A DNA stretch of 64,000 bases from Medicago truncatula. Lineage: Eukaryota; Streptophyta; Magnoliopsida; Fabales; Fabaceae. The position numbers and the translations under genes are program-made. The notes under the pieces were generated by a model. The model was not told the DNA's origin, searched no databases, and was given only the letters and a program-made list of their open reading frames with translations. Positions 33,901 through 45,779 of the stretch are shown here, in pieces. The stretch lies in contig NC_053048.1 of the NCBI RefSeq assembly GCF_003473485.1, positions 44,264,755-44,328,754 of the forward strand, given 5' to 3'. Within the stretch, counting starts at the first letter, position 1. The number at the start of each line of letters is the position of its first letter.

Positions 33901-34724
33901 ACAAGTCAATAAAAAAATACCGAATTGAGTTTTTATTTGTGAGAAAAGATATCCAACGTCAAACATGTGAAGTTGTAAAATAAGTGTCGTGTAGATATTG
34001 GGAGCGCATGTTCGAACCCACAAAACCCAATCATCTGTACTAAAAAAAAAAAACATGTATCAAGCAGCTTTAAAGTACCAAAATGGATCGCTAAAGCCCA
34101 TCTACCAATTATCTGCCAAGCAAGCATGCCAAAAGCATTGAAAATTAAATTAAGAAAATAAGTTTACAGAAAACTAACCGGCCTCTAGATGGTACTGTAG
34201 TATTTCTATGTGTATGTTATATGTCAGTTATCTATCCCGTTAGGCAAGAGCACAGACGTGCCACACAACACTAAATTAAAATGGAACTTACTAAACTGTT
34301 TGAGAGGTAAAATGCCTACATAATATCAATTTGAAAGCGCTACAACCTACCCTATGGTCGTTCTTTGCATGAGATTGTCGAAGAAAGAATCGCTGACAAA
34401 ATAATACGGCCGTTGCAATAGTTATCTGAGGCCTGCAGTGTAAGCAATTACAATCAATATGAAAACCTCCAACCGAATTCCAACACCATGATATTAATGT
34501 TTTTTCCATCAAAGAAAACTCAAACACATAATAAATATGTAACCCAGACAAATAATAGTTAATAGCAAGTAGCAACAAACTCACATTTTAAGTCTGATGC
34601 CTAAATCCTTTAAGAATGTGCAGTAAGACTTGCGCAGACTTGTCTCTTTCTTCAAGTCAATTCCATCTTTTCTTGACGGGGAATTTTCCTCGATTTCTTT
34701 TCTAGACATATACCAGGTACCCAT
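30974..34724 (-). CDS. CYCT1: Cyclin T (P-TEFb-type cyclin), six coding exons, C-terminus frameshifted
   Basis: Exons 34585-34724, 34351-34432, 32764-32898, 32178-32353, 31937-32088 and 30974-31662 join in frame to 457 residues. The start [21 protein letters not shown] leads into the first cyclin fold ([37 protein letters not shown]). [15 protein letters not shown] follows, with KVKE where KVEE is usual, then the second fold ([39 protein letters not shown]) and a long polar tail. Cyclin T pairs with CDKC/CDK9 to phosphorylate RNA polymerase II in the nucleus. A non-coding first exon ends at 35773 (ACAT|GTGAGT), and the 5'UTR intron is 34741-35772. Compared with the copy at 24376-25864, two extra bases (GATAGATATGATGATG) shift the frame, replacing the last 25 or so residues by DMMMLHHC and a stop. 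The cyclin folds are intact, so it may still function. Confidence 0.8.
33534..33825. mobile_element. MULE-type MITE (292 bp) in cyclin T intron
   Basis: Flanked by a perfect 9-base duplication TATTAGAAA (33525-33533 and 33826-33834). The ends GGATAAACAACC and CTATTTACCCT are imperfect inverted repeats. Internal lines (TTTTGGTCCCTGAATGTG, TTTGGTCCTCAAATGTG) are direct repeats. It lies in the large intron between cyclin T exons 2 and 3. Confidence 0.8.
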
Positions 34725-35262
34725 ATGTAGCAGAAAGATTCTGGAGGATAAATATAAAAAATGAACATCATTAGTCATAGCCAGGAAGTATGGATTTTAC
34801 AATAGAAATGCTGAAATTGTAAATCAAAAACAAATGCTTTTACATAGTTATTGCTAAAACAAAAAACAAAAAAAAAAGTAAAAGATACTTCTGCTGGCTC
34901 TGAAGGGTTTCAACTTTCAGCTTTAACCTTATTATTCATTACACAGTAATATTAACATCTTAGGGATAAATATAATATTAACAAAGAACAAATGTAAATC
35001 AGAAATAAATACTATGATGGAAAATATAGTTTAACCATGGAAGATTAAAAATAGCAGCATCAACCATACATGATTATAGCACGGGAGTATGAGAAATTAA
35101 AAGGTAGAAGTAGTCCACACAAAGCATACGCCGCATTAAAAGTAGTAACATGAAAGTTTAGACGTTTTTCAAGCGAAGATAATAAGAAGGACGCTAATAA
35201 AAAAGTGAAGTTTGGGTTCAAGTTCAATAGCCCCAAAGTGAAGTTTGGGTCGAAATTGAAAA

Positions 35263-35560
35263 GCCATTGAGTTAGGTTTCAGTGGCCGAGCTTAACTATA
35301 AAATTTGGGATGCAACAACCATAACAACCAAAGCCTTGTCTCACATAGTGGGGTCGGCTACATGGATTAAATTACGCAACTTGACTATTCTCTATCTGAT
35401 CCACTCCTTACTACAAAATCCACAAGTCTTCTACCATCATCTTTTCTTCTATCTACGGACTCAAACTACCTAAGCCTATTTTACATCATCTTTTCTACCA
35501 TAGGTGCTACTCCAACTCTCTCTCTAATGTTGTCATTTCTTATCATATCCCACTTAGTGA
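35263..35560. repeat. Dispersed repeat, probably non-LTR retrotransposon 3' piece
   Basis: CAACAACCATAACAACCAAAGC followed by AGTGGGGTCGGCTACATGG is a stretch common in plant genomes, usually attached to LINE/SINE 3' ends. It lies in the 5'UTR intron of the cyclin T gene. The assignment rests on memory of the motif. Confidence 0.45.
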
Positions 35561-35869
35561 AAATAATAAATAATAATGCAAGTTTTCTTTCCTATTGAAA
35601 AAAGAATCAATTTTTCTACCCTTCATTTTTATATAGGAACAACAAATTAACAATAACTCAATTCAAAGTAAGCAACAAATCAATTCAAATTTAAATTAAA
35701 CAAGAGAGTGAATGAATTCAGTTCAAATTTCAATTAACAATAACTCAACTTTGAATTGAAAGAAGAACTCACATGTACAACGCAGTGGAGACGAACAGAC
35801 AGTAGCGGCAGCCGGAGTAGAGAGCGCTGCAAGCGCCGTCGTGTAACAGGGGTTTCTTAGGGTTTAAGA

Positions 35870-37640
35870 ATAGGTGTTGCAAATTTTAATATAGGTGAGG
35901 GTATTTTAGTCATTTTACTAACGCTATAATCTTATTTAATTAGTTTTGGGACCCTAAATTGATAAATGATCGATTGATACACCTTCAATTTGTGATTTGC
36001 TTTTTTTTTTTTTTTTTGTGGTAATTTGTGATTTGCTTTATTATTGATTAAGTGTGTGTTTGGTTTAGAAAATTGATTTTGGATACAACTAATTTTGTTT
36101 AAAAGTGAGTTTGTGTAAATTTGATTTATATTATCGTAAAAGTTTTTTTAATATATAATATTGTTGATAAAATATTAATACGTAAGTTCTCACGAGTTTT
36201 GCTCAGTTGACATGGACCACTACAATGTATAATATATGGTTTCAATGTTTTTTTTTTAATAGGTTAAAATGGAATATATTACCAACAAAAAGTTCTTTCC
36301 TAGCACAAGGTGTACTAGGAAGAAGACAATAAAGTGAACAAAATATTTATAGACAATTCATGTATGTCTAATGTTTAAAAGGCAACAATGTAAATGTTTT
36401 ATGACTTAAAAATCATTTTGTTACATAAAAAACTTTACGACTAACTTATTATAAACATCTAATTTAAAAGATCGTTGAAAGTATTTAGTCTTTTATAAAA
36501 ATAAAAATAAAACTCTTTAATTTTTAAAAATAATAAATACAATAACAAAAAAAAGCAAAATAATGAATACATAAATTAAAAGCAGGAAATTCATTGAAGT
36601 GGTATTTAGATTTGAAATTCATCGACTTAATCCATAAACTATAAAATTATGCTGAATAGCCTTTAAAATATTGAACTTCATCAATTTAGTTTGTGGTATT
36701 GAGATAAATTTTAAAAACACTATTTTTCTAACTTTTTTTTCTTCAAACATTCATTTTTTTATTGGATGAAACATACGTGAATCTCACCGGTTTATGTGTA
36801 ATTCATTTTCAAATGCAATAATCACATGAATTTCAATCAATGAAAAGTAAATGTTAAAATGAGAATGTCCGGACATCGTGGCACTCATCTATAAGAGAAT
36901 ATGGATCAATAAAAATTCAAGGTAGTACACAATTTTTATCTTGAGAATATATCTTTCTTTTTTTATACATGAAAATATACCTGTTATTGAACTAAATATA
37001 TCAATTTTTTGTTAACTAACATTTTATTGATAAAAAGGACCGGATGTAGTACATAATTTTTATCCGGAGAATATAAGTCAAATATTTGCAAAAGTAATCA
37101 ATACACAAGTAATCTTTATATAAAAATTACTTTAAGGACACTTGATGATATTTTCTATAATTTATTTTCATCGTTGATATGTCTTTAAATATACTAAAGT
37201 CACCAAAATCATTGTGACAATCCATTTTCCTTTATTTCACATGACCTTAGATCAAATAAGTTTTTTTGAGCAAAAACCTTGGGTCTTGTAAGTTTTTTTG
37301 CTCTATCTTTTTTCTCATCGCATTAGTAACATATCACATCTATCGCATCTCTCTTTCTTTGTTTCTTCCTTATGTCTCTTGCAAGATGTAAAATGGATAT
37401 ATATGTAGTTGTTCATATAAAAATCCAAAAAGAATATCTAAAAACCCACTTATCTTACGTTTTTTTTCCTTTCTCTTAGTACCCCCTCTTTCTCATTTTT
37501 ACCCACTCTATTCCAAACCAACTCTACTCTCTCTCCCTCAATAGTTTGTGTTTTCTATCACCGTTGCTATCTCTGCCTAGAGAGTTCAGTGTTTTTTTTC
37601 CTCAGCAAACAAAAAAACAAACTTAACTCTGAAATTTGTA
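35870..37640. other. Spacer between cyclin T and the CLE gene
   Basis: The two genes are transcribed divergently. The stretch is A/T-rich. GTGTGTTTGGTTTAGAAAATTG near 36053 resembles a Tourist-like end, but no partner was found. Pyrimidine-rich tracts near 37480-37560 may belong to the CLE promoter or leader. Confidence 0.35.
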
Positions 37641-37652
37641 TCAAATATTTTC

Positions 37653-37660
37653 TATATATA
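37653..37660 (+). promoter_or_regulatory. TATA box candidate of the CLE gene
   Basis: TATATATA about 225 bases upstream of the ATG, implying a leader of roughly 195 bases. Confidence 0.4.
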
Positions 37661-37882
37661 GCTAAGCAGCAAGTTCAATGCATTTTGGATTCTCCATCCA
37701 TTGACTTTGTTCATTTTTAAATTCATCTGCTCTCCTAAACAAAAAGAAACTCAAAAGTCTATCTTTTTCTTGATTCCTAGTTCTTTTATCTCTCAAGCAA
37801 CAAGGAAACACCACAAGTTACATCCAAAGTACTACAAGATATAAAGAAGAAAATTTGTCTAGTACTTTATTTTTATTTTTCC

Positions 37883-38158
37883 ATGATTAGTGTAAAGAGC
37901 AAGTACCAAAAAATGTGTGTTTTTATCATTTTTATGCTTCTTCTGATGATGATGTTGCTACTGAGCACTGCTACATGTGAAGCATTAATTGATAAAGACA
38001 GGTTTGAGAGATCCAGAGCTGGTTCATATGCTAGTTCTGAGTTGAATTCATCTTCTAAATTCCATTTAGTAAACAATGCAAACAAAAATGGAGATCAAGT
38101 TTTTGGTGATAACAAGAGGAAAGTCTTCACTGGTCCTAATCCTCTACACAACAGATAA
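37883..38158 (+). CDS. CLE signalling peptide precursor (CLE16/17-like)
   Basis: A 91-residue intronless precursor. A strongly hydrophobic signal segment is at residues 11-31 (MCVFIIFMLLLMMMLLLSTA). A polar variable region follows, and the C-terminal CLE dodecapeptide is RKVFTGPNPLHN at 79-90 with one residue after it. The core TGPNPLHN is that of Arabidopsis CLE16/CLE17. P85 and P87 are the sites that are usually modified in CLE peptides. Such peptides are secreted, cut out and perceived by CLV1/BAM-type LRR receptor kinases to control meristem or vascular cell fate. An alternative start at M11 would still keep the signal peptide. The gene is isolated and looks intact. Confidence 0.85.
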   Translation: MISVKSKYQKMCVFIIFMLLLMMMLLLSTATCEALIDKDRFERSRAGSYASSELNSSSKFHLVNNANKNGDQVFGDNKRKVFTGPNPLHNR

Positions 38159-39500
38159 GTTAATTATTATCTGCAGAGACAACAAATCCACTACCATTTC
38201 TATCCTCAATCCATGTTCTCTTAATTTCTCTTTCTCTATTTTCCTTTTCATTTTTTTTTCTTCATATATTACACTTTGGAAGCATATTTTTTGAGCAGTA
38301 TGAGTATATAGGTTTAATATTGATGATGATGATGAGAATATAGTTTTATTCTTTTTTTGGTGAAGTCTTATGCATGATGAGGTTTTAGGTATATGTAGTG
38401 AATGAATCTTCGATCTTGAATATATTGGTCAGCTTTTTGTTTAGGTAATGGATGTGTTTGTTAGCATGCTTCATTTGTCTTCTGAGCTTTTGGTTTCTTC
38501 CAAGAGATTCTCATAGACAGAGTCATGTTTTCTATATCTCACAAAGGTTAATTCAAGAGATTATAGAAGATATGAATTATGTGATGATCTTGAATATATT
38601 CTAATAGTGTTTGCTGTCTTAATTATGTGATGATATGAATATATTAGTAGTTCTTTATAAAATGTTCTGAATTTTTTTGACTGATGATGTGGATATTGTT
38701 GAATAGCTAGTTTGGTACGTATATATATACACCTCATCTATTTTCTATTGTTCAATAGTAATCCTCTCCTCGTATAAAGTACTAGGGTTTGTGGTAGCAA
38801 TAAGTAAATATTTGGTGGACCATATAATTTGTTCAACATATATAATGTACAAATGAGATGAATTGTGCACCATGGTTCTGCTAAAAACTTTTCAACCTAC
38901 ATCAACACTTTTAATCATGAAGCTAAAAATCAAATGTCCTCGCCGTCTAGTCTTGTATATTAATTTCTCTATCGTAATTATGATTCAGGCCCCATTATTA
39001 TTCCAGCCACATATCCAATATAGATGTAGGGTGGGAGTAAAAATGAAAAATGCTTGTATAATTGATTACATAGGTATAGATATCACTCAATTACTTCTTT
39101 TATGTCATCGATCATATATAAACTAAGCATGTCTAATCTAATTGAATGCACTATTATCTTTTATACATAACCTAGCTAAAATATTTCCCTGGTAATGTTT
39201 AAAGTTCAATTTAGTAACAGGAAAGCATGTTCTGGCAAGTTTAAGCTTCAACTTTTTCTTCTTCAATTAAACATTAAAAGAAATAACAATGAAAACTATC
39301 TTTTTCTAGGTTTTACTATAAAAATAGGAGTAACATGCAAGCGACAAGAAAGTTAGTGTTTGCTCAAAAAAAAAAAAAAGATAGTGTTGCTGCTTTTTAC
39401 CTTTTACAAGTAAATATAATAGGGATAATGTTTTCGTTTAGAGGCTTCCTTTTTACCCTCTTTACCTCATAAGGAGGATACAATTCAATAAGGTGACAAC
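38159..39500. other. 3' side of the CLE gene and spacer
   Basis: The CLE 3'UTR followed by A/T-rich spacer. The 87-codon frame at 38863-39126 has no family resemblance. Nothing else seen. Confidence 0.35.
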
Positions 39501-39504
39501 TAGG

Positions 39505-39672
39505 GTACCCATAAAAAAATGGTGGGTAATTTACCCCAACCAATAAACATTCACCTTTTTAGGTGGTATCTATAAACTATCTTGACCCCACCAATAAATT
39601 GCTCATTATGATTGGTTGGTGGGTTATTTTTCAAAGGTAATCTAAAAAAAACCATTCAATAATCATTTTGGG
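39505..39672. repeat. Imperfect foldback element
   Basis: GGGTACCCATAAAAAAATGG with TTTACCCCAACCAATAA on the left is inverted, with changes, as TTGGTTGGTGGGTTATTTTT and ATTTTGGGTACA on the right. MITE-like, without a clear target duplication. Confidence 0.4.
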
Positions 39673-39679
39673 TACAGAA

Positions 39680-42454
39680 CATACCAATATTATTTTGAGA
39701 GGAGATAGTGTGAACAATTTCTATGTGGCTGCAAATGCATCACGATTATGGAGAATTCTCCATAACTCGAAAGAACACACGACGTTTGATAACGAAGAAA
39801 GACCAATTTTACCTACGTCCCCATAGCGGTTGCGGTTCAAATTCGTATTATGTATGATTTTAAACTTAGGATTTACAAAAGTACCTACTGACCGCCTTCA
39901 CCCAGCACCCCAGCCCGTCAACCTAACAAACGTTTGGGTCTAGCCTAAAGGGCAGGTCTCTCTCGCTCTACTTGATGGACCTGCCCACTTATCACATTTG
40001 CAGTTTTTTGAAGAAATCAAATTTAATATCATATCGAAGACATGCGAAAAAGAGGATGGACGAGAAACCAAACACACCGAAATTGTAGCTCTAAAATGAT
40101 TGTGTATAGTACCACTGTGTTTCCAAGTCCTTCTACAATCTCAAATACCCTTCTAAAAACAATGTTTAAAAAAATTAGTGTGCAATTGCATTTTAACTCC
40201 AATTCGTTGTAATATTAATTTGAGATGCAACCACGGTTTAAAATCATTTTCATGAAAATTTATCAATAAAAACTCTCTTGTTCAAGAGGTATTCTTATTT
40301 GGTCACAAGACTAAATCTATAATGCTTAGACGCACGCACATAAAGATACACTTTTTCTCAAAATGTTAAATCAGTTGTTATAAATTATTAAAATAAGTAC
40401 CTCATTCCGTGTGTGCATAAGTACTATAGGCTTGGCCTTGTGAACATACAAAAATAGCTCTTTCAATACATGCATAAACAAATACACACATGAAGAATGT
40501 TAATTAATAACATATTAACATACATTTTTAATAACATAGTCTTTAGTGATTGTTTATTTCATAAAATATCAACAAATTTTTGAAAAGTGATCAAATTTTC
40601 AATGAAACTGGTGGGATTTTTAAAAGTTATGTCTAGGCATTCTTAATTACAAGACATCCGCACGAAGCGGAATTAGCGTTATGATACCACTTCTTAAAAG
40701 TTTAAGAGTTTCGCGAACAACATCTTCTTAAAAGGATTCATACTTCAATGACATCAATGACAAAGAAAAGCAAAGAAATTTGCAATAATAGTAGGACTTG
40801 AATAAACAAAGTATAGCCAATTTACCCTATGCCTGCACTGATAGAGTGAAAATGAGAAGAGGGTCCATGTCTATATCATAAATGTAGTAAAGAAGTCATT
40901 AATTTCTACTTATGACATTTGCACGCCGGATTTGTCGTAAGTTCTAATCTATGAAATGAAATATACTCGAGCGGACACAATAATGACACGTCTACACTTA
41001 TAATAATTTGACAAAATAGAATAATTGAATGTAAATACATGTTACAATGTCATTTCAGAATTGTACATTTAACATATATCTAACACCAAACACATATTCA
41101 ATATGAAATGTAAGTGAGAGTTGCTACAAAGGTTCTACCTTGTATGCTTTCGTAGGGAATGTTATTTTGCTTTAAAAAAAGGCAAATGCCAACATGTTCT
41201 TCGCATGTTGGCACAACCCTAAAAACCCTAAAAAATATTACGTTGCATTGCAAGATTTTTTTCCTTGTTTGTAGTACTAGATTTTTCTTAAGAATTCCAG
41301 TGTCTTTTCAACTGCAAAATTTTCAACATCCAAGAATCATGTACTTAGGAGTCAAAGAGCTCAATGCATTAAGTAAAGCTAGTTTCGTTGAAGTACTAGC
41401 ATAGGTGGGTGGGAGTTATATGTAAAAATGCATTAACTACCGAACTTATGCCATCAACAATACTTTAGTTGTGACAAATCTATGGCTAGATGTAACCAAA
41501 AAAAAATCTATGGCTAGATAGATCCTTAGTTTGAGAGAAAATAGGGAAGAGGACAAAGACACCACATCACTCTATCTTAAATGCAAATTACTGTGTGAGT
41601 TTTAAAAGAATTGTTTAAGGAGCGAGTAGAGTGAATCGTATTAAGAGATTCTTTGCGTGCTCCGCAAGCAAAAGGTGCTATATGACATTAAATATTTAGC
41701 ATTGGATATTCATAAACACCAACTCTCACATGCATACAAGAAAACTTATAAATGACATAAACTTACCTAGAGATCATATTTCAACAGCAGTTATACCAAC
41801 ACAATCATGGGAGGTGTTATGTACAAAAAATTATACCAAATGCAGTTATATCAACATAATTTAGACTCTCTATTTGGTCACACATGAAAAGGTAGACATA
41901 TTATAATCATTTAAAAATTAATGATTATTTAATTATTATTATTCTTTGTATTTTTTTTTATGTGTGTGATCAAATAAATGGTCTAAATTCTTGCGTTCAT
42001 CCAAGAGTTGGTTCACACCTCCATTTGATTATGAAGAAAAATAGATCGCCTATAAAAAGAGATAACTCCTTATAGAGGCGCACACACTCTCTAATGTGCG
42101 GGTCTCCCTATTGAAAAAGAGAAAAATTGTCACGAAGATAGAATATTAATGATTGTAGAACCAAATAACCAATGACAAATCCAACAAACTTCCCCATCCA
42201 AAATTTAAATCTAACTAAAAAGAGAAGGGTGTATTGGACCGCATTACTGGTGATAAGACCAAAACGGTGTGGTATAAGTGGGGCTGAGCTTCAGCACACG
42301 AGTTAGTTTTTGGAGTAAAAGTTAAGCTAAAATTCTAAGATATAAAGGTGGAATTTGAACAAACTCCTCCAATCTATAATTAAAAGACTCACAAGAAACA
42401 AAAACGGGAAATTCTTTAGGGTTTATTTGGCAAACTGCATATCAGATCTTATAG
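39680..42454. other. Long spacer without recognised genes
   Basis: An 81-codon frame at 41159-41404 is the longest and is not recognised. A GC-richer patch at 39880-39980 (CCGTCAACCTAACAAACG) looks like old repeat. Nothing else could be supported. Confidence 0.4.
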
Positions 42455-42463
42455 TTTGTGTTT

Positions 42464-42641
42464 GGGTTAATAGTGCTTTTCAAAAATCAAAATTTTTTGA
42501 AAAAAAATAATTTAAAATGGCTTATTAAGGGTGTTTTCCGGAAAATAAAAATTTTACGAGAGTGTAAATCAAACCGAAAATTTTATAGGGGCGAAAACCG
42601 AAAATGACATATATTACAGGGGTGAAAAAAACTATTAACCC
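42464..42641. mobile_element. MULE-type MITE (178 bp)
   Basis: The ends are GGGTTAATAGTGCTTTTC and AAAAACTATTAACCC. Flanking 9-mers are TTTGTGTTT (42455-42463) and TTTATGTTT (42642-42650), one mismatch. The left terminus is shared with the repeat at 9780. Confidence 0.8.
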
Positions 42642-42838
42642 TTTATGTTTTACTAGCCTCTTGACACGTGCGAACTATCGCACGGGTACTACCGAGAAGA
42701 AGTTAAACGAATAAGTCGCAACAATGTAAACATATATCGTTAATAGAAGTTTTAACAAATTTTAAAAATATGTTCCCTTCTACGACAACAATAGCAACAA
42801 AATGGAATGGTAGCATACATAAAAAAATGGTTTGAACT

Positions 42839-43363
42839 TTAATCCTCAAGATACATTACGAAAGAAATCAAAATGTCTTTGAAGGACATGAATTCAAACA
42901 CGTTCCGAGGCACATTGCTTGCATTCACCCCAGTAAATCTCGAATTTTCCATCATGTTAAGTTTGTACTTGTGTGGCAAGAGTTTGTAATTCCCCTCGTT
43001 AAATCCTACCATGACATTCTCTAGCTTATATCTTCCTCCTTCTTCAACCATTTTTTGAATCGTTGGCACCAAGTATTTACGAACAGTGGCATGGATTCGT
43101 TCTCGCTAAACAAAAATGACATGTTATTAACATAAAACATAATATATGTAATCGTAGTGGCATATTGAATTAGTGTTTTTTTTTTTTTATACATGAAGTT
43201 TATATAATATACCTTCTCATTGACCAATATCATGTTCATGAAGATGATCTCGTATTGGATTTTCCTTATCACGGATGAGCCATATATGGGTCACACGTAC
43301 AATCAACTTCAAGTCCTTCTTCCCACCTGTCTTGGCTGAAATGGGGGTGAAAATGTTTGTCAT
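42839..43363 (-). pseudogene. RPA1-like (DUF223) N-terminal fragment
   Basis: Exon 1 (43213-43363) starts MTNIFTPISAKTGGKKDLKL and reads LIVRVTHIWLIRDKENPI. A one-base shift is then needed to continue as IIFMNMILVNEK. After an intron (43106-43212), exon 2 reads RERIHATVRKYLVPTIQKM, ENVMVGFNEGNYKLLPHKYK and VPRNVFEFMSFKDIL, ending at a stop at 42839. This is the first OB fold of the RPA1-like family. The remaining OB folds and zinc domain are missing, so it is a broken fragment. Confidence 0.7.
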
Positions 43364-43369
43364 CTTATC

Positions 43370-45370
43370 AATTGAAAGAAATTGTTGTTTTTGCTAAAAG
43401 AACAAAAAAGTTGTATTCTCACAACTAAGTCCCACTTATATAAGATAGTCTTAAAGGAAGATAACACTTGTAGGGTTTTGGTTTTGAAAAAACCAAAATA
43501 ACGTGCATGGACATTAAACATCAGCAGCACACTAATTAATATGTCAATGAACATAGTCTTCTATTGGTAATAATTTCTATTCATTGCAACCATAAAAGCA
43601 ATTACTGCATAATTAATTGTAATGCATTATGACGTTTCCAATTTCAAAAGTTGTTAGTGTCAATCATAAATACCAATAGTTGACATTTGGCATGGACATT
43701 GATTTACTACTTAATATTTATATCAATGACCTGAATTTTCGATTAGCAATAATAAGTAATAATTAAGTTCCATCAATATTTGAAACATGAAAGGTTATGA
43801 GATCTACGGCCGAGATGTAGGAAGTTGTTGGCAGATGGGATTGACATTAATTACGTATTAGGGAGGAAAAATGAGGATGAATTAGGGCTAACATACCAGC
43901 TTGATAATAAAGGATAAACTTATTTGACTAAAAAAAGTAATTGTTTGGTAACCATTACTTTCTCATGAGCTTTTCTAACTTATAACATTTTTTTATAAGC
44001 TTATAGCTTAAATGTGAGTCAATTTCTTAAACTACTTTCAGTTTGAAAATGCTAGTCAAAAGTGACATAATCAAAGCAACTCATAAATACTTAGAAAGCA
44101 AGAACTGAAAAACCATTAAACTTGTATTTTCAGGTTCTATATATCTTTCTTAATGTGTTGTTTACTAAACGAACCCGCTAGAGTGGAAAAACCAACGTAC
44201 ATATATACTCCAAGGAGTCATATACTGATCACATTAACAATTTTTTTTTTTGAGGCATTAACAACATCTTATAGGCGAAAGTAACAATGCATGTAGTGGG
44301 TAAACAATATGGAGAATAACATTATTTGCACACAAATTTTGACAATATTAACATCGTATGTGCTGTTAATATTTGATTTAGTCCTAAACCTTAAACCCTA
44401 AAAAAATTATAACGCCTGAATCAGAATTTTGACAATATTAACATCGTATGTGCACCCTAAACCCTAAATCTTTAAAAAAAAAATATATTAGATTCCTTAA
44501 ATACATTTAATTGTACATGTGCTCTTCTTTTTTTTTTTACTGGTATACATGCTTCAAGAAAAAAGCTTGTAATTTAGTACTACTATTTTTCATTTTTTCT
44601 TCAGCTACATACGTACACATTGTACGGAATTACTCTATTCTTTGTTCATATTTTTTAATTTTGCTTTACAATACTCTTTGTTCATTTTTCCTTTAGAAAG
44701 ATGTCAACAAGATATATATTTTCTTCCCTAAACAAAAGAATATATATTTTCTATTGGACACAACCCAAGCTTCACTGTTTATGTTATGAAATTTTGACTT
44801 AAGATAAAGTCGTGGACCTAATTCCATCATGCCTGCAAAAAATATTATGCAGTCAATTAATATAACACTATCTTATTGTTTTGTCTATCTGCAGAGTAAT
44901 TTGACCACATGCATTTGGTTTGAATATAATTGACTAATCAAAGATGTGTTCTGATTCAGTCCTGGCGGTATAATTTTTTTTTATCAACTTCTTCTTGAAT
45001 TGCCTATAAGCTATAAGCCAGTTTCAAATAAAATAAGCTTAAATTATATGTATGTCTCAGTTTGGGTCTGTATAATTTGAGCGTCAAAGTTCACCAGTCA
45101 CTCGATGATTTTCTTTTGGATATGACCCTAATTGAAAATATAGCTTAATAGTCAAGATACTAACGTTGGATAATGTCCTCATATTTAAGATACTAACGTT
45201 GGATAGTTGATGAGAGAGCGATTTTCTAGATAGTGTCTTAAATTTTTTGTTGTACTAAAAAATGTCAACCTCTTGGTTTCAAGAAAGTTCAACCGTTGAA
45301 TCACGTTCGATGATTCTGTTGAGCAAATCGTCGGATATAGTGTCGTAGAAATATATGAAATCAATTTTTA
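43370..45370. other. Spacer with one 90-base direct duplication
   Basis: ATTTTGACAATATTAACATCG is found at 44336 and 44426, each followed by short ACCCTAAACCCTAAA stretches. No gene or complete element recognised. Confidence 0.5.
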
Positions 45371-45377
45371 TTTTTTA

Positions 45378-45500
45378 ATCAGGTAGTCTAGTGGCTATAA
45401 TTCACTTTTTAAAGTGAATAAGTGGGATGTCCAAGGTTCAAACTCCGACCCCTGCATATAATAATGCATTATCCCTACTAATCGAACTATGTTCACGGAA
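45378..45500 (+). mobile_element. tRNA-derived SINE, family 1
   Basis: A box TAGTCTAGTGG (45384-45394) and B box GGTTCAAACTCC (45435-45446). The body CCCCTGCATATAATAATGCAT and the end GTTCACGG match the SINE at 6526. Flanks AAATCAATT / AAATCAAAT may be the target duplication. Confidence 0.7.
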
Positions 45501-45779
45501 AAAATCAAATTATTTTAATTTAAGCACATCCTCATAAGCTATCATAAAAATAAGCCGAAAACAACTTAATCACACACATCCACAAATTGTTTACATAAGT
45601 ACCTAAACAGTCCTACAAATGTTAAAATATATCAATTCAAAGTGGCCCATATTGTATAGATTAGAAAAAAAAATGAACAAATTAATTTTGTCTGAACAAA
45701 GGAATGAACAATATTGTATTGGACTCTGACGAGGTTCACAGCCTAATTTGAGTTTTAGTTATCTAAGTAAATGTATTTA

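Noticed and set aside
44385..44470. Telomere-like CCCTAAACCCTAAA stretches
   Set aside because: Only two units each; too short to be an interstitial telomeric array.
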